Shown here: in pieces, positions 17,561 through 26,340 of the stretch
How the letters are laid out: every line of letters begins with the position of its first letter
Numbering within the stretch: the first letter of the stretch is position 1
DNA from: ZC4RG20 sp963782445
GTDB lineage: Bacteria > Pseudomonadota > Gammaproteobacteria > Steroidobacterales > Rariloculaceae
DNA length: 64,000 bases
NCBI GenBank assembly: GCA_963782445.1
Contig: CAWAJM010000001.1
Span: 3,968,001-4,032,000 of the forward strand
Reading direction: 5' to 3'
Notes under the pieces: generated by a model
Databases searched by the model: none
The model's input: the letters and a program-made list of their open reading frames with translations, nothing else
What the model was told of the DNA's origin: nothing
Program-made: the position numbers and the translations under genes

Positions 17561-19814
17561 GTACCATCTCCAATAGTAATTGCTGGGCGTCTCGATACTC
17601 CGGCGCGATCTCCAGAGCATACAACAACTGCTTTCGGCCCTGATCCCGGTCGTCGAGCCCGAGATAGGCTTTGGCCAACCTGTAATGCATGGCGGCTTGA
17701 TCCTGCGGGTCCATGGCCGCATAGGCCTGGTACTCCGCCAGTGCCTCCTTCGGGCGTTTCGCGTCGAGCAGCCAGTCGCCGAGGTCCGCGTGCAGCTGCG
17801 CGTCGAGCGGGGCGACGAGCAGCAGTGCCTGCATCGTCTCGATGGCAGCATCGCGGCGGCCGGCGGCATGCTGCAGGTCGGCGAGCTTGCGCAGCGCGTC
17901 CGGGTTATAGCCGCCGCGGCGCAAATACTCCTCGAGCGCGGCCTGCGCCTGCGCGTCGTGCCCGAGCTCCTCGTCGGCACGCGCCTCGATGAGGTAGCCG
18001 CTGCCCTCGTCGACATAGGCCGGGAACAGCTTGACGACCTCCTCGGCCTTTTCGAGCGCGTGCGTCCAGTCCTTCTTCTGGTAGTCCTGATTCGCGCCCG
18101 CGAGCGCCTTGCGCCAGGCGTCGTAGTGCTCGAGCACGGGGCCGAACTGCGCCTGGACGTACTTGGCGAAGGCCCCGTCGAAGTCGCCGGCCGAGAGCCC
18201 GAGCGCCTGCTCGATCGCGGCCGGCGTGTCGAGGCCCGCCGTGTAGGCGTCGAGCATGCCGTTGATGCCCTGCTGGCCCCAGCGCCCGTGGATGTACTCG
18301 CAAATGAGACCGGCCTGCATGTACGAGACGATGACCTGGGCGTTGTAGCTGGGGCGGATGAAACCCTGGTCGAGATCGGCCACGGGCAGGAGCTTCTTCG
18401 CCTTGACGGCCTCGAACCAGTCCGTCGGCAGGTGCCGGCCCTTGAGCGGACCCGTGCTCCACTCCTCGTAGACCGAGACGCCCTCGCTGAACCAGCGCGG
18501 CACGAGGTGGTGGGTCTTCTCGAGCGTGAAGACGTGGGCCAGCTCGTGCCACAGCGTCGTGCCCCAGTGGAACTCGCCCTTCGGGCGGCCGGACGGGCTG
18601 TCCATGGCGACGAGGTAGCCGAACGTCACGCCGAGCAGGCCGATGCCCGGCAGCCCGGAGGTGCGCACGGCGAAATCGTCGTGATTCGGGTAGAGCTCGA
18701 CGACGACGGGCTTCTTGAGATCGAAATCGAACAGCTTGGTGTATTCCGTGATGGCGCTGCGCGCGAGATCGAGCACGTAGGGCTCGAGCACCCCGGCTTC
18801 CTTCTTCTGCAGCCGCGTGATGATGGCCGGGCCGACTTGGCCCGGCTTGGGTTCGGTGCGCTCGACGTCGAAGTTGTCGAAGCTGTCGATGAGGCGCAGC
18901 GTGTTGACCGTTTCCGGGCTGTACGGATCGCCGCCGTAGGCGAGCACGAGCTGCTTCTGCGCCTCGTCGACGCGGTTCTCCCTCAACAGGTTCACCCCGA
19001 GCTCGGCGTGCGCCGAGGACAGGTCGGGCTGCAGGGCCACGGCCTTCTCGAGCAGCGCGATGGCTTCCCGGTAGCGGCGCGTGATGACGTAGAAGTGGGC
19101 TTGGGTCTCGTAGACCTGTCCGTAGCGCGGGTCGTAGTCGAGCGCCTTCTGCGTCCACGGGCTCGGCTGCACATCCTTGAGCAGATCCTCGGAGGCGAGC
19201 AGCGCGTCGACCTCGAGCGGCGGCAGGCCCTCTTTATCGACGATGGCGAGCGCCTTGTGCAGCGACGCGTCCGCCCGGTCCAGATTCCCCTCCTCGAGAT
19301 CCATGCGTGCGACGAGCAGCCGCGCGGGGACGTTCTCGGGATCGGCGCCGAGGATCTCCTTGACCCATTGCCGGGCCTTGCTCTCGTACCGGTCCGCCGA
19401 GACCGACGCGAGGCCGAGCTTGGCCGGGACGTTGTCCGGGTCCATCTTCAGAGCCTCGAGGAACAGCTTGACGGCCTCGTCGGCCTGGTGCGTGTCGAGG
19501 AACAGCTGCCCCCAGCGCACGCGCACGGACGCATCCTTCGGATACTGCTTGAGCGCCGCCTGGAAGTGGGCGTTGGCCGTCTTGAAGTCGCGCAGCGCGC
19601 GGGCGGCCTCGGCGAGCACGCGCTCGTCGGCGTTCTGCGAGAGCAACCGCTCGTAGCAGGCATTCGCCTCGGCGTCCTCGCCGCGATAGCGCAGCGCGTC
19701 GCAGGACTTGAGCTCGGCCGGCCGGTCCTTGCCGTACTCGACCTGGAAGGCCTGCGCCGAGCCCGCGGCCAGCAGGCCGGCGAGCAGGCCGAGGCTCAAG
19801 AGGCGCGCGCTCAC
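17550..19814 (-). CDS. TPR-repeat protein with gluzincin-like (HELAH) peptidase domain
   Basis: A 754-residue exported protein with a signal sequence LGLLAGLLAAGSAQA. TPR-like helical pairs fill about residues 40-300. A zinc-peptidase domain follows, with HELAH at 423-427 and a downstream RWFSEG whose Glu444 fits the third zinc ligand of gluzincins (peptidase MA type). More TPR-like repeats run from about 600 to the end. The start is GTG at 19814, overlapping the preceding stop (GTGA). It probably acts in the periplasm or at the inner membrane as a scaffold with proteolytic capacity. Neighbours are the caspase-like protein upstream and MoxR downstream, so it belongs to the same system. Substrates are unknown. 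Confidence 0.85.
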   Translation of the reverse strand: MSARLLSLGLLAGLLAAGSAQAFQVEYGKDRPAELKSCDALRYRGEDAEANACYERLLSQNADERVLAEAARALRDFKTANAHFQAALKQYPKDASVRVRWGQLFLDTHQADEAVKLFLEALKMDPDNVPAKLGLASVSADRYESKARQWVKEILGADPENVPARLLVARMDLEEGNLDRADASLHKALAIVDKEGLPPLEVDALLASEDLLKDVQPSPWTQKALDYDPRYGQVYETQAHFYVITRRYREAIALLEKAVALQPDLSSAHAELGVNLLRENRVDEAQKQLVLAYGGDPYSPETVNTLRLIDSFDNFDVERTEPKPGQVGPAIITRLQKKEAGVLEPYVLDLARSAITEYTKLFDFDLKKPVVVELYPNHDDFAVRTSGLPGIGLLGVTFGYLVAMDSPSGRPKGEFHWGTTLWHELAHVFTLEKTHHLVPRWFSEGVSVYEEWSTGPLKGRHLPTDWFEAVKAKKLLPVADLDQGFIRPSYNAQVIVSYMQAGLICEYIHGRWGQQGINGMLDAYTAGLDTPAAIEQALGLSAGDFDGAFAKYVQAQFGPVLEHYDAWRKALAGANQDYQKKDWTHALEKAEEVVKLFPAYVDEGSGYLIEARADEELGHDAQAQAALEEYLRRGGYNPDALRKLADLQHAAGRRDAAIETMQALLLVAPLDAQLHADLGDWLLDAKRPKEALAEYQAYAAMDPQDQAAMHYRLAKAYLGLDDRDQGRKQLLYALEIAPEYRDAQQLLLEMVRER

Positions 19815-20971
19815 GGGCCCTGGCCCTCGGCGGCGGGCGGGGGCGTCTCGACGGGCGGGGTCTCATCCGGCGCGATCGCCTTCTGCTGGATGAGCTTCTC
19901 GATTCCCCTCGGCCCCGACCCATCGGCGGCGCCGGCCTGCGGCGGCTTCGTCGCGGTGCTCGCCGGGGCATCGTCCGCGGGCGGCTCGGCTGCCGCGGCG
20001 TCCGCCGAGCCCTTGCCGCCCTTGCCTTCGGCCGCATCGATCTTCTGCTGCACCTTCGCGAGCTGCACGAGCAGCGCCTGCAGCTGATCGAGGTAGTCCG
20101 TCTGCTGGAGCGTATCCTTGCGCTGGCGCAGCGCCTCGATGCGGCCTTCGAGATCGCCGAGCTGCGAGTACAGGGCCGCGACCTCGGGCGTGCGCGTGCC
20201 CCGCTCGGTCAGGCGCGCGGCCATGAGGTGCGGCGCGCCCTCGCCCTCGAGCTGCGGATGCTCCGTCGCGAGCGTGCCCTCGCTCTTGTAGCTGTCGGCG
20301 ACCTTGCGCGAGGCGTAATCGAAGGCCTCCTTGGCCGTCACGACGCCGTCCTTGTTCGTGTCGGCTTCCTTGCTCGAGAGGGCCTCGGCCCACTCGGTGC
20401 CGAACCGCGTCGCGTTGCGCTCGGCGCCGCTGCGCGTCGCCGTGATCACGGTCCGGCCGTCGGCCGACCACTTCTTGAGCACCGCGCCGCTCGCGCTCGT
20501 CGTGTCGACGACGAGCTGCGAGCGCGCGGGCAGCGCGGCGAGCCAGCGGCTGAGCTCGTCGCCGTCGACGTCCGGCCCGGGAATGTTGAACTTGTAGTGC
20601 TCGCCGTCGTAGCTGCCATGGCCGATTAGGATCACGACGGCTGTATCGCTCGCCTTGAGCTTGCCCGCCATCTCGCGGAACGCCGTCTCGAGCGCGGCGC
20701 GCGAGACGGCCGAGCCCGTCATGAGCGCGACGCGCGAAGGGTCGCCGACCGTGCGCCGCGCGGCCGCGGCCAGCGACTTCGCGTCGGCCACGAACTGCTT
20801 CTCGTAGTCGGGCTGGCCGCCCAGTCCCGCGACGATGAGGTAGTACGGCTCCGCGAGCGCGGCCGGGGCCGCCAGCGCGGCCGCGACAGCCGCGAGGGCG
20901 CCGAGCGCGAACCGGCGGCCTGCTGCGAAAAGCCCGCCGGCACGGCGCGCGAATGACATCGAGTCCATCAT
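19811..20971 (-). CDS. Caspase-fold-like exported protein lacking any cysteine, with EF-hand-like loop
   Basis: A 386-residue protein with an N-terminal signal (ALGALAAVAAALAAPAALA). The core resembles caspase/legumain-type folds: a first strand YYLIVAGLGG, a GHGSYDG motif giving the His position, and then the strand QLVVDTTSASG where active members have D-x-C-x-S-G. I find no cysteine in the whole sequence, so it cannot be a cysteine peptidase. DTNKDGVVTAKE is a good EF-hand-type calcium loop. After it come a helical coiled segment (EALRQRKDTLQQTDYLDQ) and a Pro/Ala-rich tail. The start ATG at 20971 overlaps the preceding stop (ATGA), and its stop overlaps the TPR gene start. It is likely a binding or regulatory pseudoenzyme. 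Confidence 0.75.
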   Translation of the reverse strand: MMDSMSFARRAGGLFAAGRRFALGALAAVAAALAAPAALAEPYYLIVAGLGGQPDYEKQFVADAKSLAAAARRTVGDPSRVALMTGSAVSRAALETAFREMAGKLKASDTAVVILIGHGSYDGEHYKFNIPGPDVDGDELSRWLAALPARSQLVVDTTSASGAVLKKWSADGRTVITATRSGAERNATRFGTEWAEALSSKEADTNKDGVVTAKEAFDYASRKVADSYKSEGTLATEHPQLEGEGAPHLMAARLTERGTRTPEVAALYSQLGDLEGRIEALRQRKDTLQQTDYLDQLQALLVQLAKVQQKIDAAEGKGGKGSADAAAAEPPADDAPASTATKPPQAGAADGSGPRGIEKLIQQKAIAPDETPPVETPPPAAEGQGP

Positions 20972-23211
20972 AGACGCCCCCATCTGAGACGCAGCAGCCA
21001 TTCCGCGCCCTTGAGCAGAAGCAGCAACAGAAACGCCGCCGGCATGTTCCACAGCTCGAGCACCTGCCGCTCGACCACACCGGCATCCGAGAATCTCACG
21101 GCATCCGGCAGCTTGCCGAGATCCGTCAGGGAGAAATAGCGCCCGCCCGTCGCGGCCGCGAGCCGCTCGAGCAGCGGGCGGTTTTGCTCGACATGGAAGT
21201 GCTCGGCCACGTCGTCCTCGCGGCGCACGGCCGCCTCGGCCGACCCGAGCGCCTTGCCGCCCGCCTCGGCCGCGACGTCGAAACGGTACGCGCCCGGCGC
21301 CTCGGCGTCGTACGTCGCACGATAGACGCCGGGCGCGCCGGTCGCGGGCGTCATCTCGAGCGTCGATGGACCTTTGGGACCGTCGATGCTGAGCGTGACC
21401 TTGGCGTCCGACGCGGGCTCGAAGTGCGCGTCGCGCACCTCGGCGCGCAGCGCGACGCGCGTCTCGTCGGGGTAGAACGCGCGGTCTGTCGTCAGCGTGA
21501 CCGGTGCCGGGGCGCTCGCCGCGAGCGTCTGCAGCAGCTGCCGCCAGAACGTCTCGTGGCGCTGATCCTCGTGCGGCAGCTGCATCTGCCAGCGCCAAGT
21601 TCCGCCCGTCGCCAGGATATACGCGTTGCCGAGACCGTAGTGCTGGGCCACGAGCAGCGGCTCGCGCTTGCCCTGGAAGTCGGCGTCGAGCAACGCGACC
21701 GCGCCCGGCTTCAGCTTACCGAGATGCTGGAAGTCGGCGATCTGCGGCATGCCGTCCCAGGCCTTGCGGTTCGCTGCGTCGCCCTCGGCGAGGCGCAGAA
21801 TCGGCGAGCGCGCCCCGTCGTCCGTGAGCACGGCCTTGGCCGGCATGCGCACGAAGCTCGGGCCGCTGTCGACGTTCGGCAGCTGCGCCGGCAGCACGTC
21901 CGCGACCACCGTCGCGCCCCAGCCGCCGTCCGCGAGCCCCCGGCGGCCGCCGAGCATGAGCAGTGAGCCGCCGCGGCGGCTCACGAAATCGCGGATCAGC
22001 TGCTGCTGCTTGGCCGTCAGCGCGGCCGCCTCGTAGCTGCCGATGATCAGGGCGTCGTACTTGAACAGCGTCGCGTCGTCGCTCGGAAAGCCGTCCTTGA
22101 GCTCGTCGGGCGACTCGATGCCTTGGCGATAGAATTTGTTCGGGGTCGTCCGCAACAGGCTCGCGAGCCGGACCGTCGATTTGTCTTCGACCGCGCGGCG
22201 CATGAACTTGTATTCCCAGCGCGGCTCGCCCTCGATGTACAGGATGCTGCGGTGCTCGTCGGGCACCACGAGCGGACGCGGCAACGAGTTGTTGATCGTG
22301 TTGCGCTCGCCGGGCAGCGGCGCGAGCGTAAAGCGCAGATCCTCGAGGCCGGGCTTGCGGATGGCGAGATCGATCGAACGCGTCGTGACGCCGGCCTCGT
22401 CGGGCAGCTGGATCGTCTTCGAGGCGAGGATCGCGTCGCCGTCGTAGACCTTGAGATCGGCACTGCCGCCGCGTGCGTGACGGATGCTGACCTGTGCGCT
22501 CATCGTCGTACCGGGCAGGGCCTGCGCGGGCAGATCGACGTCCTCGAGCTCGAGATCCTCGGGGATCTTCTCGCGGCCGACGCCGACGGTATCGACGGGA
22601 ACGCCGAAGCTCGCGATCTCCGCGATGCGCGCCGCGTCGAGCGAACCCGAGTTGTCCTCGCCGTCGCTGACGAGCACGATTGCGCCGAGCGCGCCGGAGC
22701 GCGCGCCGCGCAACACGGAGAGCAGCGCGTCGCCGATGTGCGTTTGCGGCCCCGGCGCCGGCACCTTGGCCAGTGAGGGCAACTCGACCGCGTCGCTCGC
22801 GAAACCGTAGAGATCGACCTGGAACTCGCGCTGGAGCGCGGGCAGCGCGGCGGCGCCGAGCGCCTGCGTCGCTTTCTGCAGCCGCGACTCCTTGCCTTCG
22901 CCGTAGCTCATGCTCGCCGACGTATCGAGCACGACGGCGACGGAGTTCTGCTTCGGCTTCAGCGTCTCGCTGACGAGCGCGGGCCGCCACAGCAGAACCA
23001 GCGCGAGCACGAGCACGGCCGCCTCGAGCACGCCGAGCGCCGCGAGCCTTGCGCGCGCGAGGCCTTGATGCGTGCGTGCGAGACTCACGCCGACGCCGAC
23101 GGCGGCGGCGACGCCGAGCAGCGCCAGCAGCCAGACCGGCCAACCGCTCGCGAACGCGAAGTGCGAGCGCGCAAAGGTCTCCGGAGAATACTTGAAGAAC
23201 AGGTCGAACAC
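20968..23211 (-). CDS. Membrane VWA protein with class I glutamine-amidotransferase-like domain
   Basis: A 747-residue protein, the first gene of the seven-gene operon, starting at GTG 23211. Two membrane helices (about 24-45 and 58-78) precede a VWA domain with MIDAS motif DTSASM at 96-101. At about 350-560 lies a GATase1-like domain: FKYDALIIGSYEAAALT, then GGSLLMLGGRRGLADGGW. The nucleophile Cys of true glutaminases is absent. A beta-sandwich region and a last helix (MPAAFLLLLLLKGAEWLL) end the protein. Such proteins sit in the inner membrane with MoxR/BatA clusters. The end overlaps the caspase-like gene by four bases. Confidence 0.85.
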   Translation of the reverse strand: MFDLFFKYSPETFARSHFAFASGWPVWLLALLGVAAAVGVGVSLARTHQGLARARLAALGVLEAAVLVLALVLLWRPALVSETLKPKQNSVAVVLDTSASMSYGEGKESRLQKATQALGAAALPALQREFQVDLYGFASDAVELPSLAKVPAPGPQTHIGDALLSVLRGARSGALGAIVLVSDGEDNSGSLDAARIAEIASFGVPVDTVGVGREKIPEDLELEDVDLPAQALPGTTMSAQVSIRHARGGSADLKVYDGDAILASKTIQLPDEAGVTTRSIDLAIRKPGLEDLRFTLAPLPGERNTINNSLPRPLVVPDEHRSILYIEGEPRWEYKFMRRAVEDKSTVRLASLLRTTPNKFYRQGIESPDELKDGFPSDDATLFKYDALIIGSYEAAALTAKQQQLIRDFVSRRGGSLLMLGGRRGLADGGWGATVVADVLPAQLPNVDSGPSFVRMPAKAVLTDDGARSPILRLAEGDAANRKAWDGMPQIADFQHLGKLKPGAVALLDADFQGKREPLLVAQHYGLGNAYILATGGTWRWQMQLPHEDQRHETFWRQLLQTLAASAPAPVTLTTDRAFYPDETRVALRAEVRDAHFEPASDAKVTLSIDGPKGPSTLEMTPATGAPGVYRATYDAEAPGAYRFDVAAEAGGKALGSAEAAVRREDDVAEHFHVEQNRPLLERLAAATGGRYFSLTDLGKLPDAVRFSDAGVVERQVLELWNMPAAFLLLLLLKGAEWLLRLRWGRL

Positions 23212-23358
23212 GGACAGTCCTTGGATCGAAGGGGGGACCTTACGCCGGAGCTTACCCTTGACGTGCCGTCGCGCCTAGTCCGCGAAGGGCCGCCTCCGCG
23301 ACAGTCTCGCGCGCCGCGGCTATTATCGAATTCTCCGGCGCAATCAGGAGCGGATGGC
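23212..23358. promoter_or_regulatory. Divergent promoter region of the MoxR/BatA-type cluster
   Basis: This 147-base region lies between the seven-gene minus-strand operon and the plus-strand small-protein/DUF4159 pair. TATTATCGAATT at about 23321-23332 is the most A/T-rich stretch and could hold a plus-strand -10 element. AGGAG at 23346-23350 is the ribosome-binding site of the small protein. No operator repeat is obvious. Confidence 0.4.
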
Positions 23359-23583
23359 GTGACGCTGGCGGAAAAGAAGGCGGTGGTCGGCGACTTCCTG
23401 CGACGCTGCAACGCCTATGCTGAAGAAAAGTTGACGCAATACGCCCGCGAGCTCGAAACGGCCGCGGGACCGCGGGCCGACGAGCTCCGCGCGAAGCTGC
23501 ATGACTGGTCCGCGTATCGCCGGTTCAACTCGCATGCCCTGGCCGAGCTCGAGGGCGAGACCCTGGATCCGTGGTTCTCCTGA
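23359..23583 (+). CDS. Small hypothetical protein upstream of the DUF4159 gene
   Basis: A 74-residue soluble, charged and probably alpha-helical protein starting at GTG 23359, with AGGAG eight bases upstream. The sequence begins TLAEKKAVVGDFLRRCNAY and ends in ETLDPWFS. I do not recognise the family. The single Cys and the amphipathic helix pattern (LTQYARELETAAG) are the only visible features. It is divergent from the VWA/GATase gene and precedes the DUF4159 gene by about 115 bases, so it probably shares the regulation of that cluster. Confidence 0.65.
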   Translation: MTLAEKKAVVGDFLRRCNAYAEEKLTQYARELETAAGPRADELRAKLHDWSAYRRFNSHALAELEGETLDPWFS

Positions 23584-23699
23584 GGCTGCGCGCGGGCGCG
23601 CGGCTTGCGCGGTTTCTCCGGAGGGCGGAACATGTCCGGGGGCCGTGCGGCAGGGAAGCGCGGGCGGATACCGCGAAAGCCGCGGACGGGCGAGGACAC

Positions 23700-24494
23700 A
23701 TGAGCGAAATCGACAAGGGCCGGTGGCTGGCCAGGTCCCTGAAAGGTACGGTCGCGGCCGTCATCGTGGCCACGGCCGTCGCCGCCGCCGGGGACGAGGC
23801 CGATTCGTCGCAAGCCGAGTGGCCGACCTCGGAGTTCCACTTCGTGCGGCTGCATTACGACGATTCGCCTTACTGGGGAGCGTACCGGGGCTGGGGCGGC
23901 CACTGGACCGTCGACACGCCCGCGGCCGAGGATAATTTCGCGCACAACATCCCGCGGCTCACGAACGTGGACGTGGACCCGCAGGAGCGCCGCCTCCGGG
24001 CCACCGACGACGCCCTGTTCAACTATCCTTTCCTTTATGCCGTCGAAGTCGGCCACTGGTCCCTCGACGACCAGGAGGCCGCGCAGCTGCGCGAGTACCT
24101 GCTGCGCGGCGGCTTTCTCATGGTCGACGACTTCCACGGTCCGCGCGAGTGGGCCGTCTTCATGGAGTCGATGACGCGCGTGTTTCCCGATCGACCCGTC
24201 GTCGACGTGCCCGAAAGCGACCCGATCTTTCACGCCGTCTACAATCTCGACAAGAGCGTGCAGGTACCCGGCATCCGCCCGCTGCTCATGGGCGTGACCT
24301 ACGAGTACGGCGGCAAGGTGCCGCACTGGCGCGGTATTTACGACGACGACGGCCGGCTCATGGTGCTCATCGACCACAATATGGACCTCGGCGACTCCTG
24401 GGAGCTCGCGGACAACCCAAGCTATCCCGAGCACTACACGGCGCTCGGCTTCCGCTTCGCCGTAAACTACGTCATCTATTCCATGACGCATTGA
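23700..24494 (+). CDS. DUF4159 domain-containing protein
   Basis: A 264-residue protein. An N-terminal hydrophobic segment (GTVAAVIVATAVAAAG) follows a basic start, indicating export or membrane anchoring. The DUF4159-like body includes FHFVRLHYDDSPYWG, WTVDTPAAEDNFAHNIPRL, LRGGFLMVDDFHG, FPDRPVVDVPESDPIFH and a conserved late IDHNMDLGDSWELADN. The MVDDFHG and ESDPIFH blocks resemble the GATase-like fold seen in this family. DUF4159 genes often accompany MoxR, DUF58 and BatA genes; here it faces them across a divergent promoter. The ATG at 23700 is chosen for the GAGGAC just upstream; a longer frame to 23571 has no ribosome-binding site. Confidence 0.82.
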   Translation: MSEIDKGRWLARSLKGTVAAVIVATAVAAAGDEADSSQAEWPTSEFHFVRLHYDDSPYWGAYRGWGGHWTVDTPAAEDNFAHNIPRLTNVDVDPQERRLRATDDALFNYPFLYAVEVGHWSLDDQEAAQLREYLLRGGFLMVDDFHGPREWAVFMESMTRVFPDRPVVDVPESDPIFHAVYNLDKSVQVPGIRPLLMGVTYEYGGKVPHWRGIYDDDGRLMVLIDHNMDLGDSWELADNPSYPEHYTALGFRFAVNYVIYSMTH

Positions 24495-24511
24495 CCAGAG
24501 CTGGGGATCGC

Positions 24512-26218
24512 ATGCAGGAGAAACCCGCCTCCGCCGCAGAGGCGCTGTTGCGCGCGCTGAAGCGCCGCGGTATCGACCACGTGTTCGCCAATGCCGGCAC
24601 CGACTTCGCGCCGATCATCGAGGCGCTCGTGAAGGTCGGCGGCGAGCCGGACGCCGTGCCGCGCTTCGTCACCGTCCCGCACGAGAACCTCGCGGTCGCC
24701 ATGGCGCACGGCTATTACCAGGTCCGCGGACGGCCGGCCGCCGTCATGGTTCACGTGACCGTCGGCACGGGCAACACGGTCTGTGCGCTCATGAACGCCT
24801 ATCGCGACAACGTGCCGCTCGTGCTCATGGCGGGCCGCACACCGCACACGGAGCGCGGCCACATCGCCTCGCGCTCGGCGCCGATCCATTGGGGCCAGGA
24901 GAACTTCGACCAGGCCGGCATCGTGCGCGAATACACGAAATGGGATTACGAGCTGCGCTCGGGTCAGTCCGTGGACGACATCGTCGCGCGCGCGCTCGAC
25001 GTCGCGCTCGCGGAGCCGCGCGGCCCCGTCTATCTCACGCTGCCGCGCGAAGTGCTGGCCGAGACCGACCGCGGCGTCTCGGCCGGTCTCGGCGCCTCGA
25101 CGGGCGTCGTGGCGGAGCCGCAACCGAGCTCGAGCCACGTCGAGGCCCTGGCCGAGTGGATCGCGGCCGCCGAGTGGCCCATGATCGTCACGACCCACCT
25201 CGGGCGCGACTTGGCGGCCGTGCCTGCGCTGGCCGAGCTCGCCGAGGCGTTCTCGATTCCCGTCGTGCAGGCGGGCCCCACGGCGCTGAACCTCCCCGCG
25301 AGCCACCCGATGAACGTCTGGGGCGGCGCCGGGCTGCTGCCGAAGGCGGACCTGCTGATCGCCGTCGACTCCGAGGTGCCCTGGTTCCCGCGCGGCTTCG
25401 TGCCCGAGCGCGGCGTCAAGGTCGCGCACCTCGGCATCGATCCGCTCTGGACCCGCTATCCGACGCGCTCGTTCCCGTCCGATCTCGCGATTCCCGGCAG
25501 TCCGCGCACGGCCTTGCGTCTGCTCGCGGGGGCGCTGGCCGAGCAGCGGCTCGACCCAGATGCCGTCGCGGCGCGCCGCGCCGCGATCGAACGCCACCGG
25601 ACCGAGCAGGCGGCCGCGAAAGAGACGGCACTCGCGGCGGCCCGGCGCGCGAAGCCCCTGGCCTACGACTATGTCGGCGCCTGCGTCGGCCGAGCCCTGC
25701 CCCCGGGCGGCCTCGTCGTCACCGAGCTCGGCGTCTCCGCCGAGCAGCTCGGCCTCGAAGAGCCCGGCAGCCTGCTCGGCGTCGGCATCGGCGGCGGCCT
25801 CGGTTTCGGGCTCGGCGCCGCGCTCGGGGCCAAGCTCGCCGCGCCCGAGCGCACGGTCGTCGCAACGGTCGGCGACGGCAGCTACATGTTCGGCAACCCG
25901 ACACCCTTTCACCTCGTCTCGCGGGCGGCGAACCTGCCCGTGCTCGTCGTCGTCTGCAACAACGGCCGCTGGCAGGCCGTCGACTCGGCGACGCGCGTGG
26001 TCTACCCGTCCGGGCTCGCGGCCGCCGCCGCGCCCATGCCGCTCGTGGAGCTGCAGCCCTCGCCCGAGTTCAGCAAGGTGGCCGAGTCGTCCGGGGCGTT
26101 CGCGCGGCGCATCGACGAGCCGGACGCGCTGCCGGGCGCGCTCGAGGAGGCGCTCGAGGCGGTCCGCAGCGGGCGGCAGGCATTGCTCGACGTGCGCATG
26201 GAGCACGGCGAGCGGTAA
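24512..26218 (+). CDS. Thiamine-diphosphate-dependent enzyme (acetolactate synthase/benzoylformate decarboxylase-like)
   Basis: A 568-residue ThDP enzyme with the three-domain layout of acetolactate synthase-like enzymes. The N-terminal pyrimidine-binding domain has FANAGTDFAPIIEAL and VPHENLAVAMAHGY, whose Glu activates the cofactor. The C-terminal pyrophosphate domain has GDGSYMFGNP and VVCNN, the GDG-N-N cofactor motif. The middle domain contains VWGGAGLLPKADLLIAVDSE. Homologues are annotated as thiamine pyrophosphate-requiring proteins; the substrate is probably a 2-oxoacid. It starts 18 bases after the DUF4159 gene, so it may be co-transcribed, though no functional tie is evident. Confidence 0.88.
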   Translation: MQEKPASAAEALLRALKRRGIDHVFANAGTDFAPIIEALVKVGGEPDAVPRFVTVPHENLAVAMAHGYYQVRGRPAAVMVHVTVGTGNTVCALMNAYRDNVPLVLMAGRTPHTERGHIASRSAPIHWGQENFDQAGIVREYTKWDYELRSGQSVDDIVARALDVALAEPRGPVYLTLPREVLAETDRGVSAGLGASTGVVAEPQPSSSHVEALAEWIAAAEWPMIVTTHLGRDLAAVPALAELAEAFSIPVVQAGPTALNLPASHPMNVWGGAGLLPKADLLIAVDSEVPWFPRGFVPERGVKVAHLGIDPLWTRYPTRSFPSDLAIPGSPRTALRLLAGALAEQRLDPDAVAARRAAIERHRTEQAAAKETALAAARRAKPLAYDYVGACVGRALPPGGLVVTELGVSAEQLGLEEPGSLLGVGIGGGLGFGLGAALGAKLAAPERTVVATVGDGSYMFGNPTPFHLVSRAANLPVLVVVCNNGRWQAVDSATRVVYPSGLAAAAAPMPLVELQPSPEFSKVAESSGAFARRIDEPDALPGALEEALEAVRSGRQALLDVRMEHGER

Positions 26219-26250
26219 CGCCCTAGGTCGCAATCCCGCCCTAAGACGCA

Positions 26251-26316
26251 ATCCGAGGGGTCCGGCGCGCTTGTGCACGAGGCGCCTCATGCGCAAACCC
26301 GCCGGACCCCTCGGAT
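26251..26316. terminator. Long hairpin between convergent genes
   Basis: ATCCGAGGGGTCCGGCG (26251-26267) is perfectly complementary to 26300-26316, and the inner part (GCTTGTGCACGAG with CTCATGCGCAAAC) extends the stem through G-T pairs. It lies between the stops of the ThDP enzyme and murU, which converge. It has no clear T-tract, so it may be a bidirectional attenuating hairpin or a repeat rather than a classic terminator. It does not share the core of the long-palindrome family. Confidence 0.6.
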
Positions 26317-26340
26317 ACCGTCTTCGGCGGAGGCGAGGAT

